Shown: positions 1 through 6,387, counted from the stretch's first letter. The stretch: 6,637 bases of DNA from JAYGED01 sp046582565 (GCA_046582565.1 JAYGED010000054.1:1-6637); one strand, 5' to 3'. The notes: generated by a model from the letters alone, not told the origin. Program-made: numbers and translations.

Positions 1-590
1 GGATCGATCATCTCTTCACGCGGGAAATCGGTCCATTTGCGGGTCATGTCCGTGGCGACAAAGCCCGGGCAAAGCGCCGTGACCCGCACGCCATCATCCC
101 AGCCGATCAGGCGGGTGGCGTGACCTAACGCCATGACGGCGAACTTGCTCATGGCGTAACCCGCGCCGTCGTTCGCCACCCGCTTGCCCGACAGCGAGGC
201 GACATTGATGATACGTCCGGTGCCGGCCACTCTGAGATGAGGCAGGGCCAGGCGGGTCATGCGCCGCGCCCCCTTGACGTTGATTTCCCACATGCGGTCA
301 TAGGCGCTCTCATCGACGTCCTCGAGGCTGGCCTTGAGGGCGGCGCCGGCGTTATTGACCAGTCCGTCGATGCGCCCGAACCGCGCTATGGTCGCCTCGA
401 CCCAGGCTTCGTTTGAAGCCGCATCGGTGGCGTCGTAATGGTGGGTCATGGCGTCGAGACCGATCGATGCCCGATCGCGCGCCCCGAGGCTCCGGCTGTA
501 GCCCTTATCGAGCAGGCAGCGGGCAATGGCATGGCCGATGCCGCGATTGGCGCCGCTGATCATGATGACTCGGCCTTCTGGTGCTAGCAT
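1..590 (-). CDS. Short-chain dehydrogenase/reductase (SDR), 3' end cut by window edge
   Basis: Classical SDR-family NAD(P)-dependent oxidoreductase; 196 codons are visible and the C-terminal part lies beyond base 1. My translation shows the nucleotide-binding motif SGANRGIG (residues 12-19), an Asp in the adenine-pocket position (YDATD, D53), NNAG (79-82), Asn104, Ser132, Tyr145 and Lys149 in YAMSK, and the PG pair (175-176). The Ser-to-Tyr spacing of 13 is normal, so the active site looks intact. The start is the ATG at 590, preceded by GAGG with a 9-base spacer, only 15 bases after the DUF3572 stop, so it is probably the third gene of a minus-strand operon. Family motifs do not give the substrate, and the substrate-binding C-terminal loop is missing. 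A link to carnitine metabolism is possible because it is close by, but nothing in the sequence shows it. Confidence 0.93.
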   Translation of the reverse strand, partial: MLAPEGRVIMISGANRGIGHAIARCLLDKGYSRSLGARDRASIGLDAMTHHYDATDAASNEAWVEATIARFGRIDGLVNNAGAALKASLEDVDESAYDRMWEINVKGARRMTRLALPHLRVAGTGRIINVASLSGKRVANDGAGYAMSKFAVMALGHATRLIGWDDGVRVTALCPGFVATDMTRKWTDFPREEMID

Positions 591-605
591 AATTTTTTAC
601 CTCGA

Positions 606-878
606 TTACATTTGCGGCATATAGCCGGGTAGGGCCTGGCGGGCGCGCGCCGGTTCCTCGGGCGCGATGCCGGCGTCTTCGACGAACTCAATCAACAATG
701 CCTCGTCCGTCAGCAGATAGTCGAGCACCCCGCCGAGCATGTCCGGGTTGGCGACCGCCTGAGCGAGATCATCGACGGCGAAACCGGTCCAGCCCGTGAA
801 GCGCTCAAGACGGTCCGTATCGCGCGCCAGATACGCCAGCGCCAGAATAGCAATGGATTGGGCGTCGTCACGGTTCAT
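606..878 (-). CDS. DUF3572 family small protein
   Basis: A 90-residue acidic protein that resembles the DUF3572 family, small proteins (about 90-110 residues) known mainly from alphaproteobacteria and without an assigned function. Recognition is from memory of the family pattern: an N-terminal helix with AIxALAYLA, a middle stretch GLxxFxGWTG-like followed by a DDL helix, and a C-terminal 'VLDYLLTDEALLIEFVEDAGI' type segment rich in Leu and acidic residues. No signal peptide, membrane helix or Cys/His metal site is visible, so it is probably cytosolic and all-helical. Its ATG overlaps the stop of the upstream HD-hydrolase gene as ATGA (878-875), which suggests translational coupling. The TAA stop at 608-606 lies just before the ribosome-binding site of the SDR gene. 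The role is unknown; a partner or accessory role for the HD protein is only a guess from the overlap. Confidence 0.85.
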   Translation of the reverse strand: MNRDDAQSIAILALAYLARDTDRLERFTGWTGFAVDDLAQAVANPDMLGGVLDYLLTDEALLIEFVEDAGIAPEEPARARQALPGYMPQM

Positions 879-1501
879 TGGCGGCTCAATTCCTTGCTGA
901 GTGCGCGAAACCGCGAGAGATATCGCGAATGCGCTGTTCTCGGCGGACAGGGCGCCAGTTCGATGCCGGTAATCCGGCCGGGCCGGCCGATATATTTCAG
1001 GGCGTCGCGCTGGCTGAACCCGGCAAGCTGCGTCGCCTCATAATAGGCGGCGATACCGTCGGCGCGCTTGATCAGCTTGGCTTGCCGGTCCCCCAGGGTG
1101 GCGGGCAGGCCGAACCGCATATGGATGGCGCGCAAGAGATTGGCCTCGAAATCCTTATAGTCGATGCCGACCACCGCCTTGAAGGGAGATATCAGATCGC
1201 CGATGACATATTCGGCGGCGTCATGGAGCAGACCGGCGAGGCTTAACGTGGGATTGTGCTCCTTGCTCAGGCGGCTCGTGATGTCTTCCACCAGCAGGCA
1301 ATGCTGGGCCACGGAGAACGCCCATTTGCCCGATGTCTGGCCGTTCCAGCGGGCCAGACGCGACAGGCCATGGGCGATATCCTCGATCTCGATATCCAGC
1401 GCGGAGGGATCCAGCAGGTCGAGTCTACGGCCGCTCAACATGCGTTGCCAGGCGCGGGGTTTTCTCTGTGCGGATTTCTGTGCGGTTTTGCTCATGGTCA
1501 T
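875..1501 (-). CDS. HD-domain phosphohydrolase, YfbR/5'-nucleotidase-like
   Basis: A 208-residue HD-superfamily metal-dependent phosphohydrolase, similar in layout to the YfbR-type 5'-deoxynucleotidases. The metal-binding set is visible: His67 in SVAQH, the His93-Asp94 doublet in LLHDAAEY, Glu97 just after it, and Asp148 in KRADG. The N-terminal block WQRMLSGRRLDLLDPS (19-34) is a pattern I associate with alphaproteobacterial members. Residues 1-17 are basic and probably disordered. Two starts are possible: ATG at 1501, with AGGA 7 bases upstream (1512-1509), or ATG at 1495; the first has the better spacing. It is the first gene of the minus-strand unit and overlaps the next gene by 4 bases. 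The family acts on nucleoside monophosphates or related phosphates, but the exact substrate cannot be read here. Confidence 0.9.
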   Translation of the reverse strand: MTMSKTAQKSAQRKPRAWQRMLSGRRLDLLDPSALDIEIEDIAHGLSRLARWNGQTSGKWAFSVAQHCLLVEDITSRLSKEHNPTLSLAGLLHDAAEYVIGDLISPFKAVVGIDYKDFEANLLRAIHMRFGLPATLGDRQAKLIKRADGIAAYYEATQLAGFSQRDALKYIGRPGRITGIELAPCPPRTAHSRYLSRFRALSKELSRQ

Positions 1502-1623
1502 GGGGGAATCCTATTGTCCGCGAAGCCCCGCCGCAACCGTCGATACAGGTTCAAATTCCTATTGACCTGAGCCGTCGCTCGGTGTCTGAGGGGAACTTGG
1601 CGAATCGCACAGGGAGAATCCTC
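1502..1623. promoter_or_regulatory. Divergent intergenic region with candidate operator repeats
   Basis: This 122-base gap separates the HD-hydrolase operon (left) from the carnitine cluster (right) and must hold the promoters of both unless they are read from further away. Two structures are visible. One is an imperfect inverted repeat at 1547-1568 (AGGT...ACCT ends, TCAA/TTGA inside). The other is a direct repeat: TCCTATTG occurs at 1509-1516 and 1557-1564, 48 bases apart, and 11 of 13 bases match over 1507-1519 versus 1555-1567. A possible -35 for the rightward operon is TTGACC at 1562-1567, but the hexamer 17 bases downstream (TCTGAG) is poor. Leftward, TTGCGG - 17 bases - TAGGAT can be drawn, but its -10 overlaps the ribosome-binding site. 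I cannot name a regulator. Confidence 0.35.
1611..1616 (+). promoter_or_regulatory. Ribosome-binding site fixing the start of the BKACE gene
   Basis: AGGGAG lies 7 bases before the ATG at 1624. The reading frame stays open further upstream to an ATG at 1333, but that extension runs antisense through the HD-hydrolase gene and encodes an Arg/Ser-rich stretch unlike any BKACE protein. The Shine-Dalgarno sequence and the family N-terminus (xVIVSCPVTGG) both place the start at 1624. Confidence 0.85.
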
Positions 1624-2505
1624 ATGAACAACGAAGTTATTGTATCCTGCCCCGTCACCGGAGGTGCTGACGCGGCCCATCTGCATCCCGATCTGCCGAT
1701 CACGCCGAAGCAGATTGCCGACGCGGCGATCCAGGCGGCCAAGGCGGGCGCGGCCATCGCGCATTGTCATGTGCGAGACCCGGAAACCGGCAAAGGGGTG
1801 CGCGATGTGGCGCTGTATCGCGAGGTCGTCGAGCGTATTCGCGAGAGCGATACCGACGTGATCATCAATCTCACCGCCGGGATGGGCGGTGACTTCATTC
1901 CCGACGAGGACGATCCCGCCGTCGCCGCCGAAGGCAGCGACGTGGTCGGCCCTCTGGAACGGCTGGCCCATGTGGAAGAACTGCGGCCCGAGATTTGCAG
2001 TCTCGATTGCGGCTCCCTCAATTTCGGCACTTCGGTCTATATCAGCACGCCCTCCATGCTGCGCACCATGGCGGCGCGCGTTCAGGAGCTCGGCGTCAAG
2101 CCGGAGTTGGAGGTTTTCGATATGGGCCATGTGCGCTTCGCCAACCAGCTTGTCGAAGAGGGCCTGATCGACGCTCCGCCGCTCTATCAGATTTGCCTGG
2201 GCATCCCTTGGGGCGCCCCGGCCACGGTCGACGCCATGAAGGGCATGCGCGACATGCTGCCCGATGGCGCCCAATGGGCGGGTTTCGGCATTTCGCGCAT
2301 GGAAATGCCCATGGTGGCGGGTGCTGTGCTGCTCGGCGGCCATGTGCGCGTCGGCCTGGAAGATAATCTCTATCTGTCGCGTGGCAAGCTGGCCACCAAC
2401 GGCCAGCTCGTCGAGAAAGCTATCGGCATCATCGAGGCCATGGGCGCACGCGCCGTAACCCCGGCGGAAGCGCGCGAGAAACTCGGCCTGACAAAACGCG
2501 GCTGA
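1624..2505 (+). CDS. cdhC: Beta-keto acid cleavage enzyme (BKACE, DUF849), probable 3-dehydrocarnitine cleavage enzyme
   Basis: A 293-residue BKACE protein. The family condenses a beta-keto acid with acetyl-CoA to give acetoacetate and a new CoA ester; here the expected substrate is 3-dehydrocarnitine and the product betainyl-CoA. Visible marks are the N-terminal CPVTGG strand, the zinc-binding His47-x-His49 in AHCHVRDP, the NLTAGMGG turn (82-89), and RVGLEDN (242-248). In the last, Arg242, Glu246 and Asp247 match the Arg, zinc-ligand Glu and Asp of the characterised 3-keto-5-aminohexanoate cleavage enzyme. The acidic residue that binds the amino group in that enzyme (Glu14) has no counterpart in the GGADAAH segment, consistent with a different substrate. 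It opens the plus-strand operon, and its TGA overlaps the next ATG by one base. The substrate is inferred from the adjoining carnitine dehydrogenase; in Pseudomonas the homologous genes lie in the order cdhC-cdhA-cdhB. Confidence 0.93.
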   Translation: MNNEVIVSCPVTGGADAAHLHPDLPITPKQIADAAIQAAKAGAAIAHCHVRDPETGKGVRDVALYREVVERIRESDTDVIINLTAGMGGDFIPDEDDPAVAAEGSDVVGPLERLAHVEELRPEICSLDCGSLNFGTSVYISTPSMLRTMAARVQELGVKPELEVFDMGHVRFANQLVEEGLIDAPPLYQICLGIPWGAPATVDAMKGMRDMLPDGAQWAGFGISRMEMPMVAGAVLLGGHVRVGLEDNLYLSRGKLATNGQLVEKAIGIIEAMGARAVTPAEAREKLGLTKRG

Positions 2506-3956
2506 TGCAAAACATCAAGCGGGTCTGCGTTGTCGGCACCGGGGTGATCGGCGCCGGCTGGGCGTCGCGCTTTCTGGCAAACGGTCTCGATGTTATCGCG
2601 ACCGATCCGCACCCGGAGGCCGAGGTCCGCCTGCGCGCCTCCATCGACAATGCCTGGCCGTCGCTGGAGCGTATCGGCCTCGCCCCCGGCGCCGACCGGG
2701 GCCGCCTGCGCTTCGAAGCCGACCTGGAGGCGGCGGTAGCCGATGCCGATTATATCCAGGAGAACGCCCCCGAGGACGAGCCCCTCAAGATCGAGCTTCA
2801 TGGCCGCATCGACGCCGCCGCCGGACCGGAGGTGGTCATCGCCTCAAGCTCGTCTGGCCTGTTGCCGAGCCGCATCCAGTCGGGCTGTTCGCATCCTGAG
2901 CGGGTGGTCATCGGCCATCCCTTCAATCCGGTCTATATCCTGCCCCTGGTCGAGGTGCTGGGCGGCGAGAAGACCGGTGCTGCCGCGCTGGATACGGCCG
3001 CCGCCCTTTACGCATCCGTCGGTATGAAGCCCTTGCGTCTCACCTCGGAGCTGCCGGGCTACGTCTCCGACCGGCTGCAGGAGGCCATGTGGCGCGAGGC
3101 GCTGCACATGGTCGCCGAGGGCGCCGCCACCACCGAGCAGATCGATGCGGCGATCACCGATGGGCCGGGCCTGCGCCTGGCGCTCATGGGGCCGTGCCTG
3201 ACCTTCCATCTGGCCGGCGGAGATGCGGGTATGGAACATATGCTGGAGCAGTTCGGCCCGGCCCTGAAGCTGCCCTGGACCAAGCTCGAAGCGCCCGAAC
3301 TGACCGAGGAATTGAGCCGCCGCATGATCGAGGGAACCAGCGCTCAGGCCGACGGGCGCACGGTCAAGGAGCTCGAGCGCAAGCGCGATGACTTCCTGAT
3401 CTCAGTTCTCGAGTTGCGGGATCACCTCTCCACCGATCGCTATACGGGCCGCGACTATGAGCGCTGGCAGGCGGGGGTGGCGGTAGCAGCGCCCCTGGCG
3501 CTTCATGAAAGCCGGGTCGAGGCCGCCTGGGTCGACTACAACGGCCATATGAGCGAATCATTTTATCTCTATGCCTTCGGCGACGCCTCGGACGCCCTGT
3601 TCCGCTATATCGGCATCGACGAGGCCTACCGCGCGAGTGGGCGCAGCTTCTTCACGGTCGAATCCCATATCAACTATTTTCACGAAGCGAGCGCTAACGA
3701 TCCCTTGCGCTTCACCACCCAGATTCTCGCCCTCGACGGCAAACGCCTGCATCTGTTCCACGCCATGTATCACGGCGATAGCGGCGCCCTGCTGGCGACC
3801 ACCGAGCAGATGCTTCTCCATGTGGACAGCAGCATCCCCAAGACAACGCCGATCCCGACGGAAATAGCAGCACCCCTTGCAGCCATTATGGCAGCCCATG
3901 AAAAGCTTACGCGGCCCGAACAGGTCGGCAGCCGTATGGCGGTGAGGAGCGCCTAG
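2505..3956 (+). CDS. cdhA: L-carnitine dehydrogenase fused to betainyl-CoA thioesterase
   Basis: A 483-residue two-domain protein. Residues 1 to about 320 form an L-carnitine 3-dehydrogenase of the 3-hydroxyacyl-CoA dehydrogenase superfamily. They show a Rossmann GTGVIGAG (11-18), Asp34 at the end of strand 2 (NAD rather than NADP), the SSSSG loop (114-118), His138 in GHPFNP with Glu150 twelve residues later (the catalytic pair spacing), and the LCDH-like SDRLQEAMWREAL helix (188-200) and PWTKL (257-261). Asp189 stands where hydroxyacyl-CoA dehydrogenases have Asn. Residues about 332-445 form a hotdog thioesterase with DYNGHM (Asp344 probably catalytic), TVESH (384-388) and KRLHLFHAM (413-421). 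The first domain oxidises L-carnitine to 3-dehydrocarnitine; the second should release glycine betaine from betainyl-CoA made by the upstream gene. Such fusions are known in Sinorhizobium. The linker is only about ten residues and there is no frameshift. Confidence 0.95.
   Translation: MQNIKRVCVVGTGVIGAGWASRFLANGLDVIATDPHPEAEVRLRASIDNAWPSLERIGLAPGADRGRLRFEADLEAAVADADYIQENAPEDEPLKIELHGRIDAAAGPEVVIASSSSGLLPSRIQSGCSHPERVVIGHPFNPVYILPLVEVLGGEKTGAAALDTAAALYASVGMKPLRLTSELPGYVSDRLQEAMWREALHMVAEGAATTEQIDAAITDGPGLRLALMGPCLTFHLAGGDAGMEHMLEQFGPALKLPWTKLEAPELTEELSRRMIEGTSAQADGRTVKELERKRDDFLISVLELRDHLSTDRYTGRDYERWQAGVAVAAPLALHESRVEAAWVDYNGHMSESFYLYAFGDASDALFRYIGIDEAYRASGRSFFTVESHINYFHEASANDPLRFTTQILALDGKRLHLFHAMYHGDSGALLATTEQMLLHVDSSIPKTTPIPTEIAAPLAAIMAAHEKLTRPEQVGSRMAVRSA
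3944..3949 (+). promoter_or_regulatory. Ribosome-binding site supporting a GTG start for the acyl-CoA dehydrogenase
   Basis: GAGGAG sits 9 bases before the GTG at 3959, inside the last codons of the dehydrogenase-thioesterase gene. No ATG lies near, and the protein from GTG begins MDFALSDEQ, the typical start of acyl-CoA dehydrogenases, so GTG is the likely start. Confidence 0.75.
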
Positions 3957-3958
3957 CC

Positions 3959-5098
3959 GTGGATTTCGCCCTCAGTGACGAGCAAGTCATGCTGGTCGAT
4001 GCCGTCCGCGCTTTCGTGACCCGCGAGCTTGAGCCTTATGAATCGGCGGTTGAGAACAGCGGCGAAGTCTCCGCCGAACTCGATGGCGAAATTCGGGCCA
4101 AGGCCCAGGCCGCCGGTTTTTATGCCGCCAACATGCCCGAGGACTTGGGTGGCGGCGGGCTCGATGCGGTCTCCATGGCCTTGGTCGAGCGCGAACTTGG
4201 GCGCACCAGCTTTGCCCTGCAATATATCGTCCATCGGCCCTCGAATATCCTGCGCGCTTGTGTCGGCGAGCAGGTCGAGCGCTATCTGCTGCCGACCATT
4301 CGCGGCGAGCGGGTTGAATGCCTGGCGATGACCGAGCCGGGCGCCGGCTCGGACCTGCGCGCCATGACCACCCGGGCGGTGCGGGACGGCGACGGCTATG
4401 TCATCAACGGGCGCAAGCATTTCATTTCCTACGCCGACCGCGCCGATTATGCGGTGCTGTTCGCCACCACCGGCGAGAAACAAATCACCAGTTTCCTGGT
4501 CGACATGGAGACGCCGGGCTTCACCGTCCGGCGCGGCGCCGATTCCGTATCGCACCGGGGCTTTCATCACTGCGAGTTGGAATTTATCGATTGCCGGATC
4601 GCCGCCGATCAGGTTCTCGGCGAAGAACATAAAGGTTTCGATGTCGCCAATCAGTGGCTCGGGGCGACCCGCATCACCGTCGCCATTCAATGCGTCGGGC
4701 GCGCCCGGCGGCTGCTCGATATGTGCCTCGACTGGGCGGCGTCGCGCAAGCAGTTCGGCCAGACCATCGGCAAGTTTCAGGGGGTCTCGTTCAAGCTCGC
4801 CGACATGGCCATGGAGATCAAGGTGGCCGAGCTGCTCACCCTGAACGCCGCCTGGCGCATCGACCAGGGAACCCTGGCCGACGAAGACGCCGCCATGGCC
4901 AAGCTCTATGCCACCGAAGCGCTTGGGCGAATCGCTGACAATGCGGTGCAGATTTTCGGCGGCATGGGACTGATGACCGAGCTACCCGTCGAACGCCTGT
5001 GGCGCGATGCGCGGGTCGAACGCATCTGGGACGGGACCTCTGAGATCCAGCGCCACATCATCTCCCGCGCTGCCCTGCGCCCCCATGAGAGAGGATAA
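3959..5098 (+). CDS. Acyl-CoA dehydrogenase, probable gamma-butyrobetainyl-CoA dehydrogenase
   Basis: A 379-residue, FAD-dependent acyl-CoA dehydrogenase of normal family length. It carries the first family signature AMTEPGAGSD (123-132), SRKQFGQTIGKFQ (262-274) in the C-terminal helical domain, and the second signature region QIFGGMGL (331-338) through RLWRDAR (346-352). From its place between carnitine dehydrogenase and CaiD-like genes it probably oxidises gamma-butyrobetainyl-CoA to crotonobetainyl-CoA and passes electrons to electron-transfer flavoprotein. It is not a close match to E. coli CaiA as I remember that sequence, so the caiA name is withheld. The catalytic-base position, Glu in most family members (YEGTS), is Asp358 here (WDGTS); the alternative base position used by isovaleryl-CoA dehydrogenase holds Thr237. 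The start is GTG, 2 bases after the previous stop. The family call is firm; the substrate is inferred. Confidence 0.95.
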   Translation: MDFALSDEQVMLVDAVRAFVTRELEPYESAVENSGEVSAELDGEIRAKAQAAGFYAANMPEDLGGGGLDAVSMALVERELGRTSFALQYIVHRPSNILRACVGEQVERYLLPTIRGERVECLAMTEPGAGSDLRAMTTRAVRDGDGYVINGRKHFISYADRADYAVLFATTGEKQITSFLVDMETPGFTVRRGADSVSHRGFHHCELEFIDCRIAADQVLGEEHKGFDVANQWLGATRITVAIQCVGRARRLLDMCLDWAASRKQFGQTIGKFQGVSFKLADMAMEIKVAELLTLNAAWRIDQGTLADEDAAMAKLYATEALGRIADNAVQIFGGMGLMTELPVERLWRDARVERIWDGTSEIQRHIISRAALRPHERG

Positions 5099-5101
5099 AT
5101 C

Positions 5102-5887
5102 ATGACCGAAGCCGTCAGGACAAAACAACGCGGCGCGATCCTGGAAGTCACCCTGGATCGCCCCAAAGCCAACGCCATCGATGCCGCCACCAGCCGGCGC
5201 ATGAGCGAGGTGTTCGCGCAATTCGCCGCCGATGACAGCCTGCGGGTCGCCATTTTGACCGGGGGCGGTGAGAAGTTTTTCTCCGCCGGCTGGGATTTGA
5301 AGGCGGCCGCCGCCGGGGCGGCGGAGGCGGAAGATTATGGCTCGGGCGGTTTCGGCGGTCTGACCGAATTCCTCGACCTGAACAAGCCGGTGATCGCCGC
5401 GGTCAACGGTTATGCGGCGGGCGGCGGTTTCGAAATTGCCCTGGCCTGCGATCTTATGGTGGCCGCCGATCATGCCTGGATGTGGCTGCCAGAGCCCGCC
5501 GTGGGCATCACCCCCGAGCCGGTCGGCGTGCGCCGCCTGCTTGCCCGGCTGCCGCGCGCCGTCGCCCTTGAGGTGCTCTATGCCGGGCGCAGGATCGGCG
5601 CCGAGGAGGGCCTGGCTCTGGGTCTGGTCAATCAAGTGGCGAGCGGTGCGGAGATCATGGACCGGGCACGCGAGATCGCCGAAGCGATAGTCACCAACGC
5701 GCCCCTGTCGATTTTCGCGCTCAAGGAAATGGCAAACAAGACCGAACATCTATCTCTCGCCGAAACATTGGCGTTACATCGATCCGGTGGGCTTAGAGGG
5801 TATGACCGGGTTCAGCGCTCCGAAGACGCCAAGGAAGGGCCGCGCGCCTTCGCCGAGAAGCGCCCCGCGAACTGGAGCGGCCAATAG
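5102..5887 (+). CDS. caiD: Crotonobetainyl-CoA hydratase (carnitinyl-CoA dehydratase)
   Basis: A 261-residue crotonase-fold protein, the same length as E. coli CaiD as I recall it, and alike throughout: LDRPKANAIDAATS (18-31), EKFFSAGWDLKAAA (57-70), LNKPVIAAVNGYA (93-105) and the C-terminal SEDAKEGPRAFAEKR (240-254). The crotonase acid/base pair is present as Glu111 (GGGFE) and Glu131 (LPEP), the same numbers as in CaiD. The oxyanion hole is formed near Ala62-Gly63 and Gly108-Gly109. In this operon it should hydrate crotonobetainyl-CoA to L-carnitinyl-CoA in the aerobic, degradative direction, whereas in enterobacteria CaiD works in anaerobic carnitine reduction. The start ATG at 5102 has AGGA (5092-5095) 6 bases upstream, overlapping the end of the acyl-CoA dehydrogenase gene; the gap between the genes is 3 bases. 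This is the most specific substrate assignment among the CoA-ester enzymes here. Confidence 0.95.
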   Translation: MTEAVRTKQRGAILEVTLDRPKANAIDAATSRRMSEVFAQFAADDSLRVAILTGGGEKFFSAGWDLKAAAAGAAEAEDYGSGGFGGLTEFLDLNKPVIAAVNGYAAGGGFEIALACDLMVAADHAWMWLPEPAVGITPEPVGVRRLLARLPRAVALEVLYAGRRIGAEEGLALGLVNQVASGAEIMDRAREIAEAIVTNAPLSIFALKEMANKTEHLSLAETLALHRSGGLRGYDRVQRSEDAKEGPRAFAEKRPANWSGQ

Positions 5888-5890
5888 GCC

Positions 5891-6376
5891 ATGCTTGAGC
5901 CGCAGCCTTTCTTTCTCCATAGCGAGCGCGTACGGCGCAACTGGATCGATTACAACGGCCATATGCACGAGGCTTATTACGGTCTGGTCTTCGCCAATGC
6001 GACCGATGCTCTCTATGATCATCTCGGCCTGGGCCGCCATTACCGCAAAAAGCGGGAGGCCTCGATTTACACGGTGGAATCCCACGTGAATTTTCTCCAG
6101 GAAGTCGGCGTTAAGGTGCCGCTTCGCGTGACCACCCAGTTCCTCGATATGGACGACAAGCGCATGCATATCTTCCACGCCATGTTTAACGGCGAGACCA
6201 ACGCGATGATCGCCACCGGCGAAGCCATGCTGCTGCATGTCGGCATGGCCGGCGGCGCCCATGCCGTGGCGTTTCCCGGTGACGTGATCATCCGGTTGGC
6301 CGATGTGGTCACGGAGCATAAACGAATCTCCATCCCCGAAACGGCGCGCCGGACCATGGCCATTGCTCTCAGGTAG
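5891..6376 (+). CDS. Stand-alone hotdog thioesterase, paralog of the fused thioesterase domain
   Basis: A 161-residue single-domain hotdog acyl-CoA thioesterase of the 4-hydroxybenzoyl-CoA thioesterase type. The motif WIDYNGHM (18-25) holds the probable catalytic Asp20, followed by TVESH (61-65), PLRVTTQ (77-83) and KRMHIFHAM (90-98). An eye alignment with the thioesterase domain of the upstream fusion gives about half identical residues over about 110 positions with one gap, so the two are clear paralogs. The C-terminus (about 117-161) differs and is longer and more basic. It lies 3 bases after caiD; its ribosome-binding site is weak (GGAG at 5874-5877, 13 bases from the ATG), so translation may depend on coupling. 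Its position right after the hydratase suggests hydrolysis of carnitinyl-CoA to free L-carnitine, but betainyl-CoA or another CoA ester is also possible. Confidence 0.9.
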   Translation: MLEPQPFFLHSERVRRNWIDYNGHMHEAYYGLVFANATDALYDHLGLGRHYRKKREASIYTVESHVNFLQEVGVKVPLRVTTQFLDMDDKRMHIFHAMFNGETNAMIATGEAMLLHVGMAGGAHAVAFPGDVIIRLADVVTEHKRISIPETARRTMAIALR

Positions 6377-6387
6377 ATGTTTTCCGC

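Noticed and set aside
1..590. SDR gene as a D-carnitine or other carnitine-related dehydrogenase
   Set aside because: It is on the opposite strand, in a different operon, and the substrate-binding part is missing; only proximity suggests it.
1512..1540. Leftward sigma-70-like promoter TTGCGG - 17 bases - TAGGAT
   Set aside because: The -10 overlaps the ribosome-binding site of the HD gene and would leave almost no leader; probably chance.
1333..1623. A 97-codon N-terminal extension of the BKACE gene from an ATG at 1333
   Set aside because: It is antisense to the HD-hydrolase gene, rich in Arg and Ser, and outside the family; AGGGAG at 1611-1616 sets the start at 1624.
1498..2343. Long minus-strand open frame of 281 codons opposite the BKACE gene
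   Set aside because: Low-complexity, Arg/His/Gly-rich translation with no family motif; a usual mirror of a high-GC gene. The same applies to the long minus-strand frames at 3953-4690 and 4982-5749.
3469..3479. Possible internal start (AGG then GTG at 3477) for separate production of the thioesterase domain of the fusion
   Set aside because: The match is weak and such sites are common in G-rich coding DNA; I keep the fusion as a single product.
6377..6387. Terminator between the thioesterase and phosphoesterase genes
   Set aside because: Only 11 bases lie between the genes and no hairpin plus T-run is present.
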